Positions 1 through 11,074 of a DNA stretch of 64,000 bases are shown piece by piece. The notes under the pieces were generated by a model. It saw nothing but the letters and a program-made list of their open reading frames with translations, made no database searches and was not told where the DNA came from. The DNA lies in contig OY292276.1 in assembly GCA_958496175.1 (NCBI GenBank), forward strand, positions 24,818,001 through 24,882,000. Direction: 5' to 3'. The position numbers and the translations under genes were made by a program. Positions within the stretch are counted from its first letter, which is position 1. Every line of letters begins with the position of its first letter. This DNA is from Sisyra terminalis. Its lineage: Eukaryota > Arthropoda > Insecta > Neuroptera > Sisyridae.

Positions 1-2141
1 ATCTCGCGGTGAACAATTTTTTTTATAACTCGGTTAACCAATATTTCTTAACCCTACAACTGCTAAGATCTTAATAGGTATAGACCGACAACAAATTAAT
101 GTTCCTATTTTTTTTACATTTGAAATAGTAAAATTTGTAGTATTATTTTTAAATCAAATACTAAACAACTAAGTTCTCAAAAAAGACAAATGAGTTCGAA
201 TTTAATATTTCAAAAATAAAAACACTCAAATAATATTTTTTGTCGTTATTTTTTCCAATTGTTTTTAACCAAACTCTCCAGTTAGGATGTTTGCAACACT
301 TTAAAACCTTTTTAGACGAAAGTCCCCATTTCAGCTCGGAACAATAAAAATTCGTGATAGAGCTAAACGGTGAACTTTTCCATTAGTGAAGTAGTAAAGC
401 ACGTCAATCATTTTCGATGAAGCTATCAGCTTTAGATTGACTTACTGAGCTTTTCCACGTGCCATACCATGACAACGCGTTTTCCCTCAAAATTCCACGA
501 ATAAATTCACCTCTATCATACCAATTGCGAAGATTGTTCTTCCAGCACAAAGTCTATTTTTAAAAATAGTCAACCAATAAAAGTTTTACTTACTTGTTGC
601 TTCCCATCCATACAAAAAGTGTTTGTTAAAAAATTCTATCTTCGAGATGGTTAGTGACAACTTTCTTACCTGAAACAAAAAAAAAAATACATATTAAATG
701 ACTTCATTTTCACAGTGAAGAAAATATTCTACTTAATATTAATCAGGTTGTCTTAAAATATTGCGTTCCATTTTTATAAAATATTTTTTTTTTGGTTGGA
801 ACTCGTATTCGTCGCTCAACCTAAAAACACGAGTAAAATAATCGTTGACGTGATTTATGCAACATTCTCCTCATTATTAAGATAAAAGAGCAAAGACAAA
901 AACGTCAACATTTGTAAGAAATTTTATTTCCAACATGACAAAACTATTTGAATTGCTTCGTATCGTTAGAGAGAACTTTATATAAAGACAAATCCAATAA
1001 ATAACCGCTCATATTGTCGGAACGAACACTGAAAAATAGACGCAAACTTTTGAAAACATATTATCCTTCCAATTAAGTAAATGTTTCTGCCATTACATGT
1101 GCATGTGTCATGTTTAAAGCTTTTTATAATTTAAAAAAAAATATCTCGCTTACAAGACGGAAGTAAAACTCAACTTTTTTCATTATCTGAAATCAGTTTT
1201 CTAGGCCACAATTTTTCCAAAACAAATTTCACACGTATGACGCAAGAAATATTCCAGATTGGATTTTTCAGTTGATATTCAAGTCTTTATCGGCTTTAAT
1301 CTAACGAGAAAAAAGCATGGTGAGAGAAAAACGTGCCGCGATTGCTTTAAATTTTAATGCTAAACGAAAAATTCGATCTAAAAGAAAAAAAATTCAAGGA
1401 CACAATGTTATGAAGGATTTATTTTAAGCTCTACTCATTTTATTAATATTTTAATTAATAAATTAACGCGTTAATCTATTTGAGCTTCACCTTAATAGTT
1501 TTCCGGAGGATTAGACCGCGCTTTAACGGTAATAGATTTAAAGTTAAGCGTTTAAACTTTGCAAAAGTGAATATATAATCGAAATGCGAGGACTTTGTGC
1601 ACTGGAAAATGTCGCGAAATCTGTCTCATAATGTCGACTTTGTTTTGGAAAATTGTGTTTCTGATTAACATTAATATAAAGCTGGAGAGTTAGAGACGTG
1701 GAATTACGCTTTGCGTAACGAGAATTTGCTTTCTAAGCCGCGCAAAGCCTATTTATTAGCATGTAAATTTCCGTGCTAAATGCATATGTATGATCGTTTT
1801 TACATGAAGATAATAGCACAGCGAAAATGAGGAAGGATCTTCAGCAATGTTTACGATTAAATTCAAAAGTTAATTGGAAATAAATTTTATTTTGTTCATC
1901 AAAAGATATTTTCGTCTTGATTTTTTTCTTATTACTTCTATAAAATATTGAGTAATATTGAGTATAAAACGTGAGTATAAATATTGAGTATAAAAGAGTA
2001 GAAAGAAGTGACTTAAGGCTGAAACCATGTAATACAAATGGTATATATAATTTTAGGCAAAATTCGCTGTAGCCTTTATTTGTTTTTGTATTAAGTTATG
2101 TTCTTCGCGATGAGATTAAGTGAGTCTCAGCATTGTAGCCT
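1..2141. other. AT-rich stretch, no gene recognised
   Basis: No convincing coding frame, RNA gene or transposon end was seen. A short imperfect tandem run of ATTGAGTAT-type units with variable spacers lies at about 1946-1995. The rest is low-complexity A/T-rich unique sequence. Confidence 0.6.
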
Positions 2142-2915
2142 CAGGGTTAGGGATTGCAAAACTGGACTAAAAGTTCAATACCAGTATTCGGTATTTTTAG
2201 ATCTTAAAACTGGAATACTGGTTTAAATTCAGGTAGTAGGATTTTTTAAAAAAGAAAGAAAACATAGCATCAGAGAGAGAAAATATCACAAAAAAAATTT
2301 TTAACATATAAATTATAACAGTCATATAGAGTTGTAAAAAGTAAAAACAACAACGTACATCTGTATTTAAATCATAAAGTTTAAAGATTCTTTTGGTGTA
2401 AATATTCTATGGTATTATCTTTGAAATGTGATCTTCATAAACATAATGCATCAATTTTAGTGTCATTTATCCTGGAACGTAATGTGGTGCAAAAATTACC
2501 AGGTGTCGAAAACGCCGGTATCTACGCTACTTGGTGGAACTGTTAGCAAGGCGCGATATACTTTTTCCAAGTATTTACTTTTAAATCCCTTATCTTCAGA
2601 TTTTGAATATAAATGATTTCTGTATTGTATTTTGGTTGACATTTTTTACATTTTTACATTTTCATTATCAATATCTCTAATTTTTCTACAAGAAACAATT
2701 TCTTTTCACTATCATCACAGGTGACCATCATCATCATCAGTTCACCACCATCCTCTTCGATAATTCTACTGAATTCTTTTGAAAGTGTATAGGTTTATAG
2801 GTAAAAAAATTAAAAAAAAACTATAAATTTGATTAAATTCAAATTGTTTAATATCTTTTCTTGTTAAGAGAAGTGGAAATAATTTAAAATATTTCTAGTT
2901 AATATCGAAAAAATC
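2142..2915 (-). mobile_element. hAT-superfamily transposon remnant, copy 1
   Basis: The left end reads CAGGGTTAGGGATTGCAAAA, close to the inverted end of copy 2 (minus strand at 50625-50645, core GATTGCAA). The body aligns by eye with 49148-49980 and 50510-50560, including the transposase tail on the minus strand and a shared stretch reading GTGGAAATAATTTAAAA near 2870. No matching right terminal repeat is visible here, so this copy is truncated, probably near 2915. The sequence is full of stops and frameshifts and cannot be autonomous. Confidence 0.65.
2418..2590 (-). pseudogene. hAT transposase C-terminal dimerisation region, broken
   Basis: Minus-strand translation gives KYLEKVYRALLTVPPSSVDT and then, after one frameshift, AFSTPGNFCTTLRSR followed by NDTKIDALCL, a stop and RSHFK. 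This order (Pro-x-Ser-Ser/Thr-Val, Ala-Phe-Ser, Gly-Asn-Phe, Leu-Arg-Ser-Arg, Ile-Asp-Ala-Leu, Leu-Arg-Ser-His) is the hallmark of the C-terminal hAT dimerisation domain. That domain pairs transposase monomers in the nucleus. Upstream on the same strand (2700-2790) is an acidic Glu/Asp-rich run. There is no start, no RNase H-like core and no open frame, so this is a fossil. Confidence 0.75.
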
Positions 2916-3982
2916 TTCTAATTTGTTTTCTTTCTAATTTGTTTTTTTTTTCTGTGAGATTAAGTATTTCAGTAGCTTGGTTTAGGGATGGGTTTTCCAT
3001 AACTTATAGCTGGTTTTGCTCGGTGGTGTTCCTCCATATTGAGCAGTAAATTTTATATATCAATTTTTTGGTGGTATTTATAATTTCTGATCTTGTGGTA
3101 CAAAGTATAAGCTATCGGCCTGTGAATGGAAGTTGATGGTGATTTAGGTCCATGGTGGGCAAGGGCATCTGATGTTGCATTGCAATTTCTACCCTTGTGA
3201 CTTGTGACCCACTCCAAGTTGATCATGATTCTGATTTCCTAACACAACCGGTCCCTTAGAGCTTAGACCAGCTATACTAAACCTTTTTTTCTTCTGGGCC
3301 GCATTTCGGTATTTCCTTCCCTACGTGAGCCGCAACGTATTTACAACAAACTATAAATATAACACAAAATTGACCTATCTTTCACCGGGGTAGTTTCACT
3401 GTTTTTGCGTCAAGAATTGCATTGTAAGCGCAAGAGTTTATGCAGGAAACATTGTCCCGCTTGTACTTGCTAATCAACCGATTAAAACCCAGGATAGATA
3501 GAGTTTTTTACCTTGATTACCTCCCAATATTGAGAACATATTGAAGCCACTAAAAATATTTGATGACAATAATTTATAATAATCTCGGGTCGAATAGAAT
3601 AGTTCAATAGGCCGCAGATTGAGTATGGTTGACGTATGCAAATGAACAAAATATAAAAAATCCTTCGAAAAAAAATTGCTTTTTTCTAGTAGTCTTGGAG
3701 TTTCTTGGAGAAAAAAAACAGTTTAAAATGGTTGTTAAATCACTATAAAGCATAATTTTTACCGAAATAGTAGCATAATGATTTATACAAATTTTTGTCG
3801 TAACTATTAAACAGTGATTAAATAACGTACAATGAGAAAAAATACAATAATTCTGGAGTTTTGTAGCCAAAGGCTAAAGATGGCAGTCTTATGATTTGAC
3901 CATGTCCGTAGATTACTATCACTTTACTTGAAAAATATTTGAAATTAATCCGTAAAGACGGATGGAAAGCTGTAAGAATATT
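2916..3982. other. Unique sequence with one hAT-end-like patch
   Basis: No coding exon was recognised. At about 3264-3330 the sequence (GACCAGCTATACTAAACC, then CTTCTGGGCCGCATTTCGG) resembles the 'unresolved pair, grey-zone' ends of non-autonomous hAT elements, but I could not find a partner end. Open frames of 60-90 codons on the minus strand are lysine/phenylalanine-rich and look random. Confidence 0.4.
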
Positions 3983-4224
3983 CAGTGGCGTAGCCTGCAA
4001 TTTTGACATCCGGAGCCGACCAGAAATTTGTTGCCCCGTACTTACATCATTAATCACAAAAAATGAAATAAAGTCTACAAATATCTACAAATTTTGTAGC
4101 TATTTAAAAATTTACTTTATGGGTTTTTCTCAAAGCAAAATCTTTTATGAAGTTGTTAATATGCCACCCCATTTTATCGTACCACACGAGGCCATACATC
4201 CCCCCCCTCAACGTTACGCTGCTG
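3983..4224. mobile_element. Non-autonomous hAT-type MITE with 8-bp target duplication
   Basis: The left end is CAGTGGCGTAGCC and the right end, read on the minus strand, is CAGCAGCGTAACG. These are imperfect terminal inverted repeats of the CAGTGGCGTAGC type common in arthropod hAT elements. The flanks are AGAATATT (3975-3982) and GGAATATT (4225-4232), a 7/8 match as expected for the 8-bp hAT target-site duplication. The interior (242 bp) has no transposase and includes a C-tract near 4200. It overlaps a 123-codon plus-strand open frame, which I regard as accidental. Confidence 0.8.
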
Positions 4225-4232
4225 GGAATATT

Positions 4233-5609
4233 ACTATATGTGGAAGAATAAGTTTCATCGAAAATGATAAAATTATTATTGAACTTTTAAAAAATGTTAA
4301 GACAGATTGAAAGTCCAGATAATAGGGGTAAAATGGATATTTAGAGAAGTTATGTTTAAAAAATTTAAAATTACACAAAAAAAATACAAAAATATTAATG
4401 CATGAGTCTCAAACAAAGAATCGTAAACAATACAATTCCAATTCATTAATTCTAAGTTGATTTTGTCCCCTTTCAAAAGTAATTGATTATAGAATAGATA
4501 GAACCCTAGCGAATAATAAAATGATCTGAAGCATTAGAATGTGATAATTGAGATTTTTAAATCATTGACGCAAAAATAATGTGGGGCAAAAGGTAAATTG
4601 GGACTTTTAGATTGAGACTTTCGTGGTATAAATAAAAAAATTTAGAATTTCATAAAAATATCTGAATAGAAATGACTAACTATTTTTATCTCCCATGAAA
4701 AAATTCTTCTATTCATATTCAAAACAGCATTTCTCAAAACCTCTTCGTTATTAAACTAAACTTACCCTTAAATTTATTTTTATCGATGTCAACATCTAAT
4801 CTTTTTCATATAAAAGACTTTATTTCTTCAACAGCGATAATATCGAACTAAATTACGGTCTACATCAATTGCAAAAAAAACGTAGCCTATCACTAGAAAT
4901 ACATTTCGTATACGTTTAATAATAAACTTTTATACCTCACCACTGCGAAAAATAAGGCTTGTTTTATCTATTTGTTCCAATAAAATGTTTTTATTTTTCA
5001 ATAAAACAATCCAGAAGAAAAACAAGTGCAGTAAAAGATCAAAAATTGCTGTATTATATGACAGCTTTTTTATTTTGCCACTCCCGTACAAAGTCGTTAG
5101 AAGTATAAAAATAAAGAGGAGTCGTTTATTTGCAACGTCAACCTTCTGCCCCGCTTGATATCTACGACAATAAATGAAATGAAATAGTTAAAGTTGGATT
5201 TTTTTTTCAATTCTTTAAATAGGATATTAGTTATTAAAAACTGAAGGGCAAATCAATGTTATTAGGTAATTTTGATGATGCAGAAGTAGAAAATTTTCCG
5301 TCTAATATCAATGATAAGAATCAATACTACTCGTTATATATATCGTTATAGAAGGTAATTAGAATGACACGAACATTATGAAATTCTTCAAAATAAGTCA
5401 ATATACGTTACATTTGTTTATATCATTGCTAATTTTTAAGAAATTAAGAAATATAAAAGCAAACGTGAATATTTTCTTAAGTTGTGGTAAAATTATTTAC
5501 AATTTCTTCACACTCCATTTGTTACAATATGTGATCAATGAATAGAAAATTGTTTTTTGTTCAAAACTAATTCTAATTAAATTGCGACTTAAAAAAATAT
5601 TTTTTAAAA
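4233..5609. other. AT-rich stretch, nothing recognised
   Basis: No gene, repeat copy or terminal repeat was seen. The sequence is very A/T-rich with homopolymer runs. Confidence 0.55.
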
Positions 5610-5613
5610 ATAT

Positions 5614-6066
5614 TGTAACGTGACGTCTCAAAACTGTATAGAGATGGAGTTTATTCGTTCTTTTAATTTATTTTGGAAATAAATAATAATTTTTTCACTT
5701 AACAATCACTTTTTTTATTACACTTGTATAAATTTTTTATTACACTCGTCATAACAATCACTTTTAATTCAAATCACACTAATAATTGCTTGGTAATCGC
5801 TTCGTTGTAACGGAAATTCAAGATGAACTTCGATACAGAACTCTGATACAGAACTGTCCCTGGGCTTGAGCTAAGTGACTTATATACCCGCAACCCAACA
5901 TTCTAGAATGTACTCCATTGTTCACCAACGTTCCACCACCTACTAGATGTTTCCAGAACAATCTATATGTACATTCACATTGATGGGAGAGAGATAGAAG
6001 TCACTCAGCCAATCGCGTACCGGCATGGCACAAAGAGAGAGACAGACTTTGTCCCTTTCTGTTACA
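5614..6066 (-). mobile_element. Solo LTR of an LTR retrotransposon (gypsy-like)
   Basis: Read on the minus strand, the 453-bp unit begins TGTAACAGAAAGGG and ends CGTTACA, the TG...CA ends of an LTR. It is bounded by ATAT on both sides (5610-5613 and 6067-6070), a 4-bp target duplication typical of gypsy-like integration. A TATA box (TATATAA, minus strand, 5880-5886) and two AATAAA signals (minus, at 5667-5672 and 5650-5655) are in the order expected for U3, R and U5. No internal gag/pol or second LTR flanks it, so it is probably the product of LTR-LTR recombination. A partial copy in the same orientation lies at 40531-40836. Assignment to gypsy rests only on the duplication length. Confidence 0.85.
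5880..5958 (-). promoter_or_regulatory. LTR promoter: TATA box with upstream heat-shock-element-like sites
   Basis: On the LTR-sense (minus) strand TATATAA lies at 5880-5886. Upstream are two TTCnnGAA palindromes, TTCTAGAA (5901-5908) and TTCCAGAA (5951-5958), which match the heat-shock factor half-site arrangement. Both sites and the TATA box are kept at the same spacing in the other copy (40650-40656, 40671-40678, 40721-40728). Confidence 0.55.
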
Positions 6067-6256
6067 ATATAAATAAAAATAGAAACATAAGAAGGTGTTG
6101 TGATAAGCCCAACAAGAGTAAAGCTCTTAATTAATCTAAAATGATTTTTATTTGTCTTATAAGACATTTGTCTTATAAGTAAAAAAACTAAAAATCATTT
6201 AAATATTATTTTTTTTCAATTCATTTACAATTATATGCATAGCAATTTTAAAATTA

Positions 6257-6427
6257 GCCTACTGGTGGCGAAGTGGTCAATGCGACCGCTCCAAAATTGG
6301 CAGGTGTTGGGCTCAAATCTCAATCTCAACAATTTTCAATATTTCTCGATTTACGGATTTTTATTAACCCTAGAGCCGCTTATGACCTTAATAGTTATAA
6401 ATCAAAGGTAAATAACAATATAAAAAA
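6257..6427 (+). repeat. tRNA-derived SINE, copy 1
   Basis: The head begins GCCTACTGGTGGCGAAGTGG, a degenerate RNA polymerase III A box, followed about 45 nt later by a decayed B box. The body then reads TTTTTATTAACCCTAGAGCC and GACCTTAATAGTTATAAA and ends in an A-rich tail. The same head-body order occurs at 36025-36186 (minus), 43274-43411 and 54320-54483, which defines the family. It is not a tRNA gene, because the acceptor and anticodon stems do not close. Confidence 0.8.
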
Positions 6428-6437
6428 CACCTATATT

Positions 6438-6673
6438 CAGTTCACAAGCGATAGAAGTGAATCCTTTAAAAATGTGTACTTCAAGATAATGAGACGAATG
6501 TATAATTTCGAGACTAAGATAATTGTAGTGTTAAATTATGATAAAATTGATAAAAAGTTTAAAAATTATTTTACATTTTATTTACATTTATATTGTACAT
6601 TTTTCCAAACTCCGAGTTTGCATTGTCGATAAATGATTTGAGAGGCTGATGGTAACTGAAGTACGAAATAAAT
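6438..6673 (+). repeat. Dispersed repeat family, copy 1
   Basis: The segment aligns by eye with 55889-56089: CAGTTCACA, then GAGACGAATGTA, GATAATTGTAG, TTTGCATT-TCGATAAAT and finally GAAGTACGAAATAAAT versus GAAGTATGAAACAAAT. It begins just after the SINE and ends just before the 75-bp array. No terminal repeats or coding frame shared by both copies were identified, so the class is unknown. Confidence 0.65.
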
Positions 6674-6710
6674 ATTTTAGTTTCGGTTTGATCAATAGAT
6701 TTATCATTGA

Positions 6711-7184
6711 CATAGGATTAATTTTGTCGAGTGGAAGAACCAAGCAGAAAGCATCGAGAGCACGTTCCCACCAACAGACAAGCACAGCTTAGTGATCGAA
6801 AATAAAAGAAAGAACCAAACAGAAAATATAGAGACGGCGTGTTCTCCAACAGCTAATCACGACTGGATTATAAAAAATTAATGGATAAACTTTGAAGAAA
6901 CTATAGAAAAAACGTTCCTTTCATCAGCCAATCACAACTGGGTGATCGAAAACCAATGGAAAAATCAAGCTGATAACATAAGGAGGGTGATCTCACCAAC
7001 ATGTAGTAAAAAAATTGATAATCAATGAGAGAACTTCGAAGAAAACGTTGGTAGGGCATTCTCGTCAACCGCTTATCACAGCTGGATGATCGAAAATCAA
7101 AGAAAGAACTATGAAGGGTACGTAGAAAACGTTGATGGAAACGAAAAATTCATTGTGGGAAAAGTTGATTCTTACAAACTATGA
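6711..7184 (+). repeat. 75-bp tandem repeat array that keeps one reading frame
   Basis: Units of 75, 75, 75, 69 and 75 bp start at 6747, 6822, 6897, 6972 and 7041, with a partial unit before (6711-6746) and a degenerate tail to a TGA at 7182-7184. All lengths are multiples of three. In one frame each unit encodes a 25-residue peptide such as ETIEKTFLSSANHNWVIENQ or ENVGRAFSSTAYHSWMIENQ, followed by a WKN/RKN-type linker. Only two in-frame stops occur (in units 2 and 4). The peptide pattern is ENIE-x-AFSPTANHSWVIEN. This suggests a decayed exon encoding a repeat protein, or a minisatellite whose unit happens to be divisible by three. The family was not recognised. Confidence 0.7.
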
Positions 7185-8559
7185 CAATAAATGAGTAATA
7201 AGCGTATCTAATGCGTTTTTGGTTTTTTATAAATTTGGAAAAATGGACGATAATATCAATTATGGGAATAAAATTATGAATTCCTTTTTATCAAATTTCT
7301 TTGATTTTCCTGTAGTTTCATTTTTACGAATCATTTCAAATCCTATTTAATGCATTTTTTGACTATATCGTTGACTAGTTAAAGAAATTTCAAAATTAAG
7401 TAGTTCTACTACATTATTTTGTCACAAACGAAACGGATTCTTTCACAAACCTTTATCTAATATTCTCCATAGAGTGGCAAAAGAATATTTTAGGAAATTC
7501 AAACTTTAAAATATTATTGGTTGATTGGTATAGGGTAAGATTGGCTCTCCCATTAAGGTTTTTATTCACTTTAATGTTAAAAAATAACTCTTACACTTAA
7601 TAAGTTATTGCCTACTACTTATTTCGTTCATAAATAGTTCAAAGATTTCATTTTCTGTGTGAGAACCGGCGAAAAAATATTGAACTTTAATATTTCATAT
7701 ACGAGGCTCAACAATCTAATATTATCATTGAAAACATAAAAAGGGTATAAGATACTTTGGTTGATTTTTTTCAGTGAAAAGTCCCACTATGTCTATTCAT
7801 GTGGCACACATATATGTTCAACTTTCAATTTCCGGAAAAGAACAAAGCGTGTGGAGTCGAGAAGTGATCTTTGGCAGTGTTCACATCAGTCGCCTCTCGT
7901 TTATTTTATAATATAAAATAGGACTAAGAAAGCTTGATCGTATTCATCTATTCACCTACCATCGGGCTTTATATAGATGAATTTCATAAAAATTGCTTGT
8001 TAAAGAATTGAGAAGAAACATCAAAGCGAATAAAACGAATAATATCCATGCAGGCGGATTGGCGACGCGCGAGCGAATTTCAATTTGATATAAAGATTTC
8101 AATCTATGTTTCAAAACTAGATTATGTATTGTAAGCAGCTATTTAGTATGGCTAAATTGAATTTTGTTGCATTTCTTATTTGGGAAAAAAAGCGTAGAAT
8201 GAGTTCAGGAGAAATATTTTTCTATTCAGATCCGGGACGGATTCGATGCATTGATGAGGGACTTGAGCGATTTAATTTCTTTCAATATTCTCTTAAATGA
8301 ATTCAGATTTTCTCGAATCGTTTCAACTTCATTTTATCGAGAAACGCCACAACACGAATGAATACCAACGAGAAAAGTAAATGCGATTTTAAACTCACGT
8401 AACATACGAACTTTGTTGTCGTTCGCAACATTAGACACGAACCTTAATGTATTCTCTTCTGCGAAATACGCCATTAAGCTTTTGAAGACATTTTTATTTT
8501 TCCAGTAGTACACTGCAATGATTTTAATTGAAAAATCAAATGCCATAAAATCCATTTTT
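7185..8559. other. AT-rich stretch, nothing recognised
   Basis: No gene or repeat copy was identified. Short open frames are consistent with chance. Confidence 0.5.
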
Positions 8560-8960
8560 TCGAAAATTCGACATCCAATAAGCTTTGTTTATTGCTAACC
8601 CAAGCTCCCCGAAAACGTGGCGTCGAGACAAATATTTACATTGGCCAGAGCCGTTAAAAACGGTCGGAGTCGTGCCTTATGATTTCATTTCCATGCGAAA
8701 AATGTGTCAGACAAAGCCATTATTAAAATATAACGAAAAAAGGGAAAAACATTTGGCGTGTTAGTTTTTCCGAGATAATGCAATCTGGCGCTCATTAACC
8801 GCCCGCAACCGGCAATGTTGCCGTTCTTTTAATTAAACCATGCTGTGGACAAAGCGCACTATAGTGTCGCCTGTCTCTGACAGCTCCCACCGGATACATT
8901 CGTATAATTAAAACATCCCTTATTCCAATTTAACGGATCGAATATTTTTATTTTTTTATT
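8560..8960. promoter_or_regulatory. GC-richer unique island, candidate conserved noncoding element
   Basis: The base composition changes clearly from the flanks. Motif-like strings cluster here: a forkhead-like ATATTTACA near 8630, the inverted pair CCGTTAAAAACGG (8651-8663, two Myb-type AACGG halves), homeodomain-like TTTTAATTAAA near 8828 and ATTAAAACAT near 8905, and a Runt/SOX-like TGTGGACAAAG near 8844. There is no open frame to match. The regulatory role is inferred. Confidence 0.35.
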
Positions 8961-11062
8961 TTCAATACAACCCTTTTGCCAGAAAGGGTTGAACACCCCA
9001 AACACCTTCATTTCAGCCAAAAATCAAATCTGTTAACTCATTGCTAATTGTTTAGGGAAAACCGGAAAATGTTTCCAAGCAAATTTTGCATCATATATAA
9101 GCTTTTAACCTAGTTTTGTTTTTGTTAACTTTCTTCTTTATTCTTTCTTTGAAGAACTACGAAATATATATCCACTTTTCATTACAATTAATAATATTTA
9201 TAGATACAGTTACCTTTTAGATGAAAAATGATAATTGGATACTGCGCTACATAGATTTTTTTTTCGAAATTAAGCTTTTCAACTGAATAGTTGTACCTTA
9301 GATACGGGGATGTATAAATAATAAAAACTTGGACGTTTAATAATGACTTGAAACTCAATATAGAACGTAATAAGATTAATATAAATAGAAGGATAACGTA
9401 ATCAACATTCTACTAGCAGAGCTGCAAAGATAATTCCAGGGTAGATAAGAGAAATTATCCAAATTAACTATAAATTTGATGCAACGAAATAATGTTAAAC
9501 TGGAACGAAATATAATTATCCGAACGGCTTGTGTAAATGATTTCTTCATTTTTCTCTTTCATTAATGAAAATTGAGAACACATACTCCATATTGAATTTG
9601 CAATTAGAAATTTTATAATTAGAAGTATTAAAACTAGCATAAAACTATTTTAAACATAACCTTTTTTATATTAACCCAAATATTTGGTTTTCTTATTGAC
9701 TATTGTCTTTATAGTTTAGTTTTTCAAGCAATTTTCGTGAAAAGCAAATTCACCTGATTATACTCTTTTTCGTTACAAAACCAGAATTTAATACTGCTCA
9801 ATTGTATTTTTTGGATTGAATCAAAAATATAAATTATTTTGTCATCTATTCTTTAATTTTGTCTAAGAATAATATACTTCAAACAATTTAAAAAACTTGT
9901 AAAATTAATCTACATTATTAATAATTACACTCCAAAATCATTATAATTTTTTTGTAAAAATAGTAATTAAGAGAAGTGAAAATAACAAAATGACACTACC
10001 TGGACATGATTAACGTTCGTATAGACTATGATTTCTAAGAAAATAGAATTCTATTTTTTCCTCTTCCTGACTTTTTTGAGGATCAAAGTCGGGCGTTTTT
10101 CAAAATGATCAATTTTCAATTTTATTTTCAGAGAAAATATTATTTTAGGACAATGTTGTTTTTTTCATGGCTTCAAAAGGGTTTCTAATTTATTCATAAA
10201 AATATCAGTTCTAAATCTGCGACTAGTTTACCACTGGCCCAACTGAAAATAGAAAAAATGAATAAAAATTGTGCAAACTCCATACATGGTCACCATTTTG
10301 TTTCTAATTGTGCTGATAAAGTTTTCGTTTGTATTATAGAATGTACATTTACTACCCTATAAAATAGTGAATAATAATTTCATTATCTATTTTGAGTGAA
10401 AAGTTAGAGTCTCTTACGTACGAGTATAAAATTGAAAAAGTTATGATTTCGGATGAGTAATGAACAAAAAGTATGCAATAAAAAAATAAATGATGGTGGT
10501 TTAGTATTTCTAGTGTACCCCAAAGATTATCCTTATTTTTTTTAATTAAATTAAAAATTATGCGACAACATTTTTTAATCAAAGTTGATTTCATTGTTGA
10601 TTTTTGATTGATAATCAAAGTGGAATGACTTATTATTAATGTCCGAAAGAAACTAGTTTTTACGGCCGAAACCGAAACTTTCATATATGATCATGTTTTC
10701 GTAGGAAAAAAGTTAATCATAATTTGGCAATCTTTACTTTTAAATCCTATAGGTACTTATAATAATCATTTAGTTCCTAATATTTGAGCAAATCATTAAC
10801 ATAACATATTACCGTTTCTTATTAATAATGATAGTAAATTATTTATGCTGAAATAAGGAGTTGATTTAAAAGAATCCTACTTAATATTTCTTTTAATATT
10901 AGTTACGAATAACATTAAATAATAAAAAAAAAGTAACAAAATAAAGCTACTTTTTACTTAATATGTTTAGGTACACAAAAAATAATATACCCTTTCTTGT
11001 ATCTTAAAAATAAAATAATTTCTTCTAAACTTTGATTAGTTTTGTTTCGAGCTGAAAACAAT
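8961..11062. other. AT-rich stretch, nothing firmly recognised
   Basis: There is a short CCGAAACCGAAACTTTC string at about 10662-10680 that recurs near 11800-11830, possibly hAT-end debris. Otherwise no gene or element was seen. The 110-codon minus frame at 10352-10684 is isoleucine/lysine-rich and looks random. Confidence 0.45.
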
Positions 11063-11074
11063 ATTAAAGATAAT

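Noticed and set aside
3604..3870. 88-codon minus-strand frame
   Set aside because: Phe/Cys/Thr-rich, A/T-driven, no domain or start context; looks random.
3939..4310. 123-codon plus-strand frame
   Set aside because: It runs straight through the hAT-type MITE and its C-tract, so it is not a gene.
5943..6167. 74-codon minus-strand frame
   Set aside because: Lies in the U3 part of the solo LTR and its flank; not shared as a frame by the other LTR copy.
6257..6330. Possible tRNA gene (A and B boxes)
   Set aside because: Stems do not close, and the sequence continues into a body shared by three other dispersed copies; it is a SINE head.
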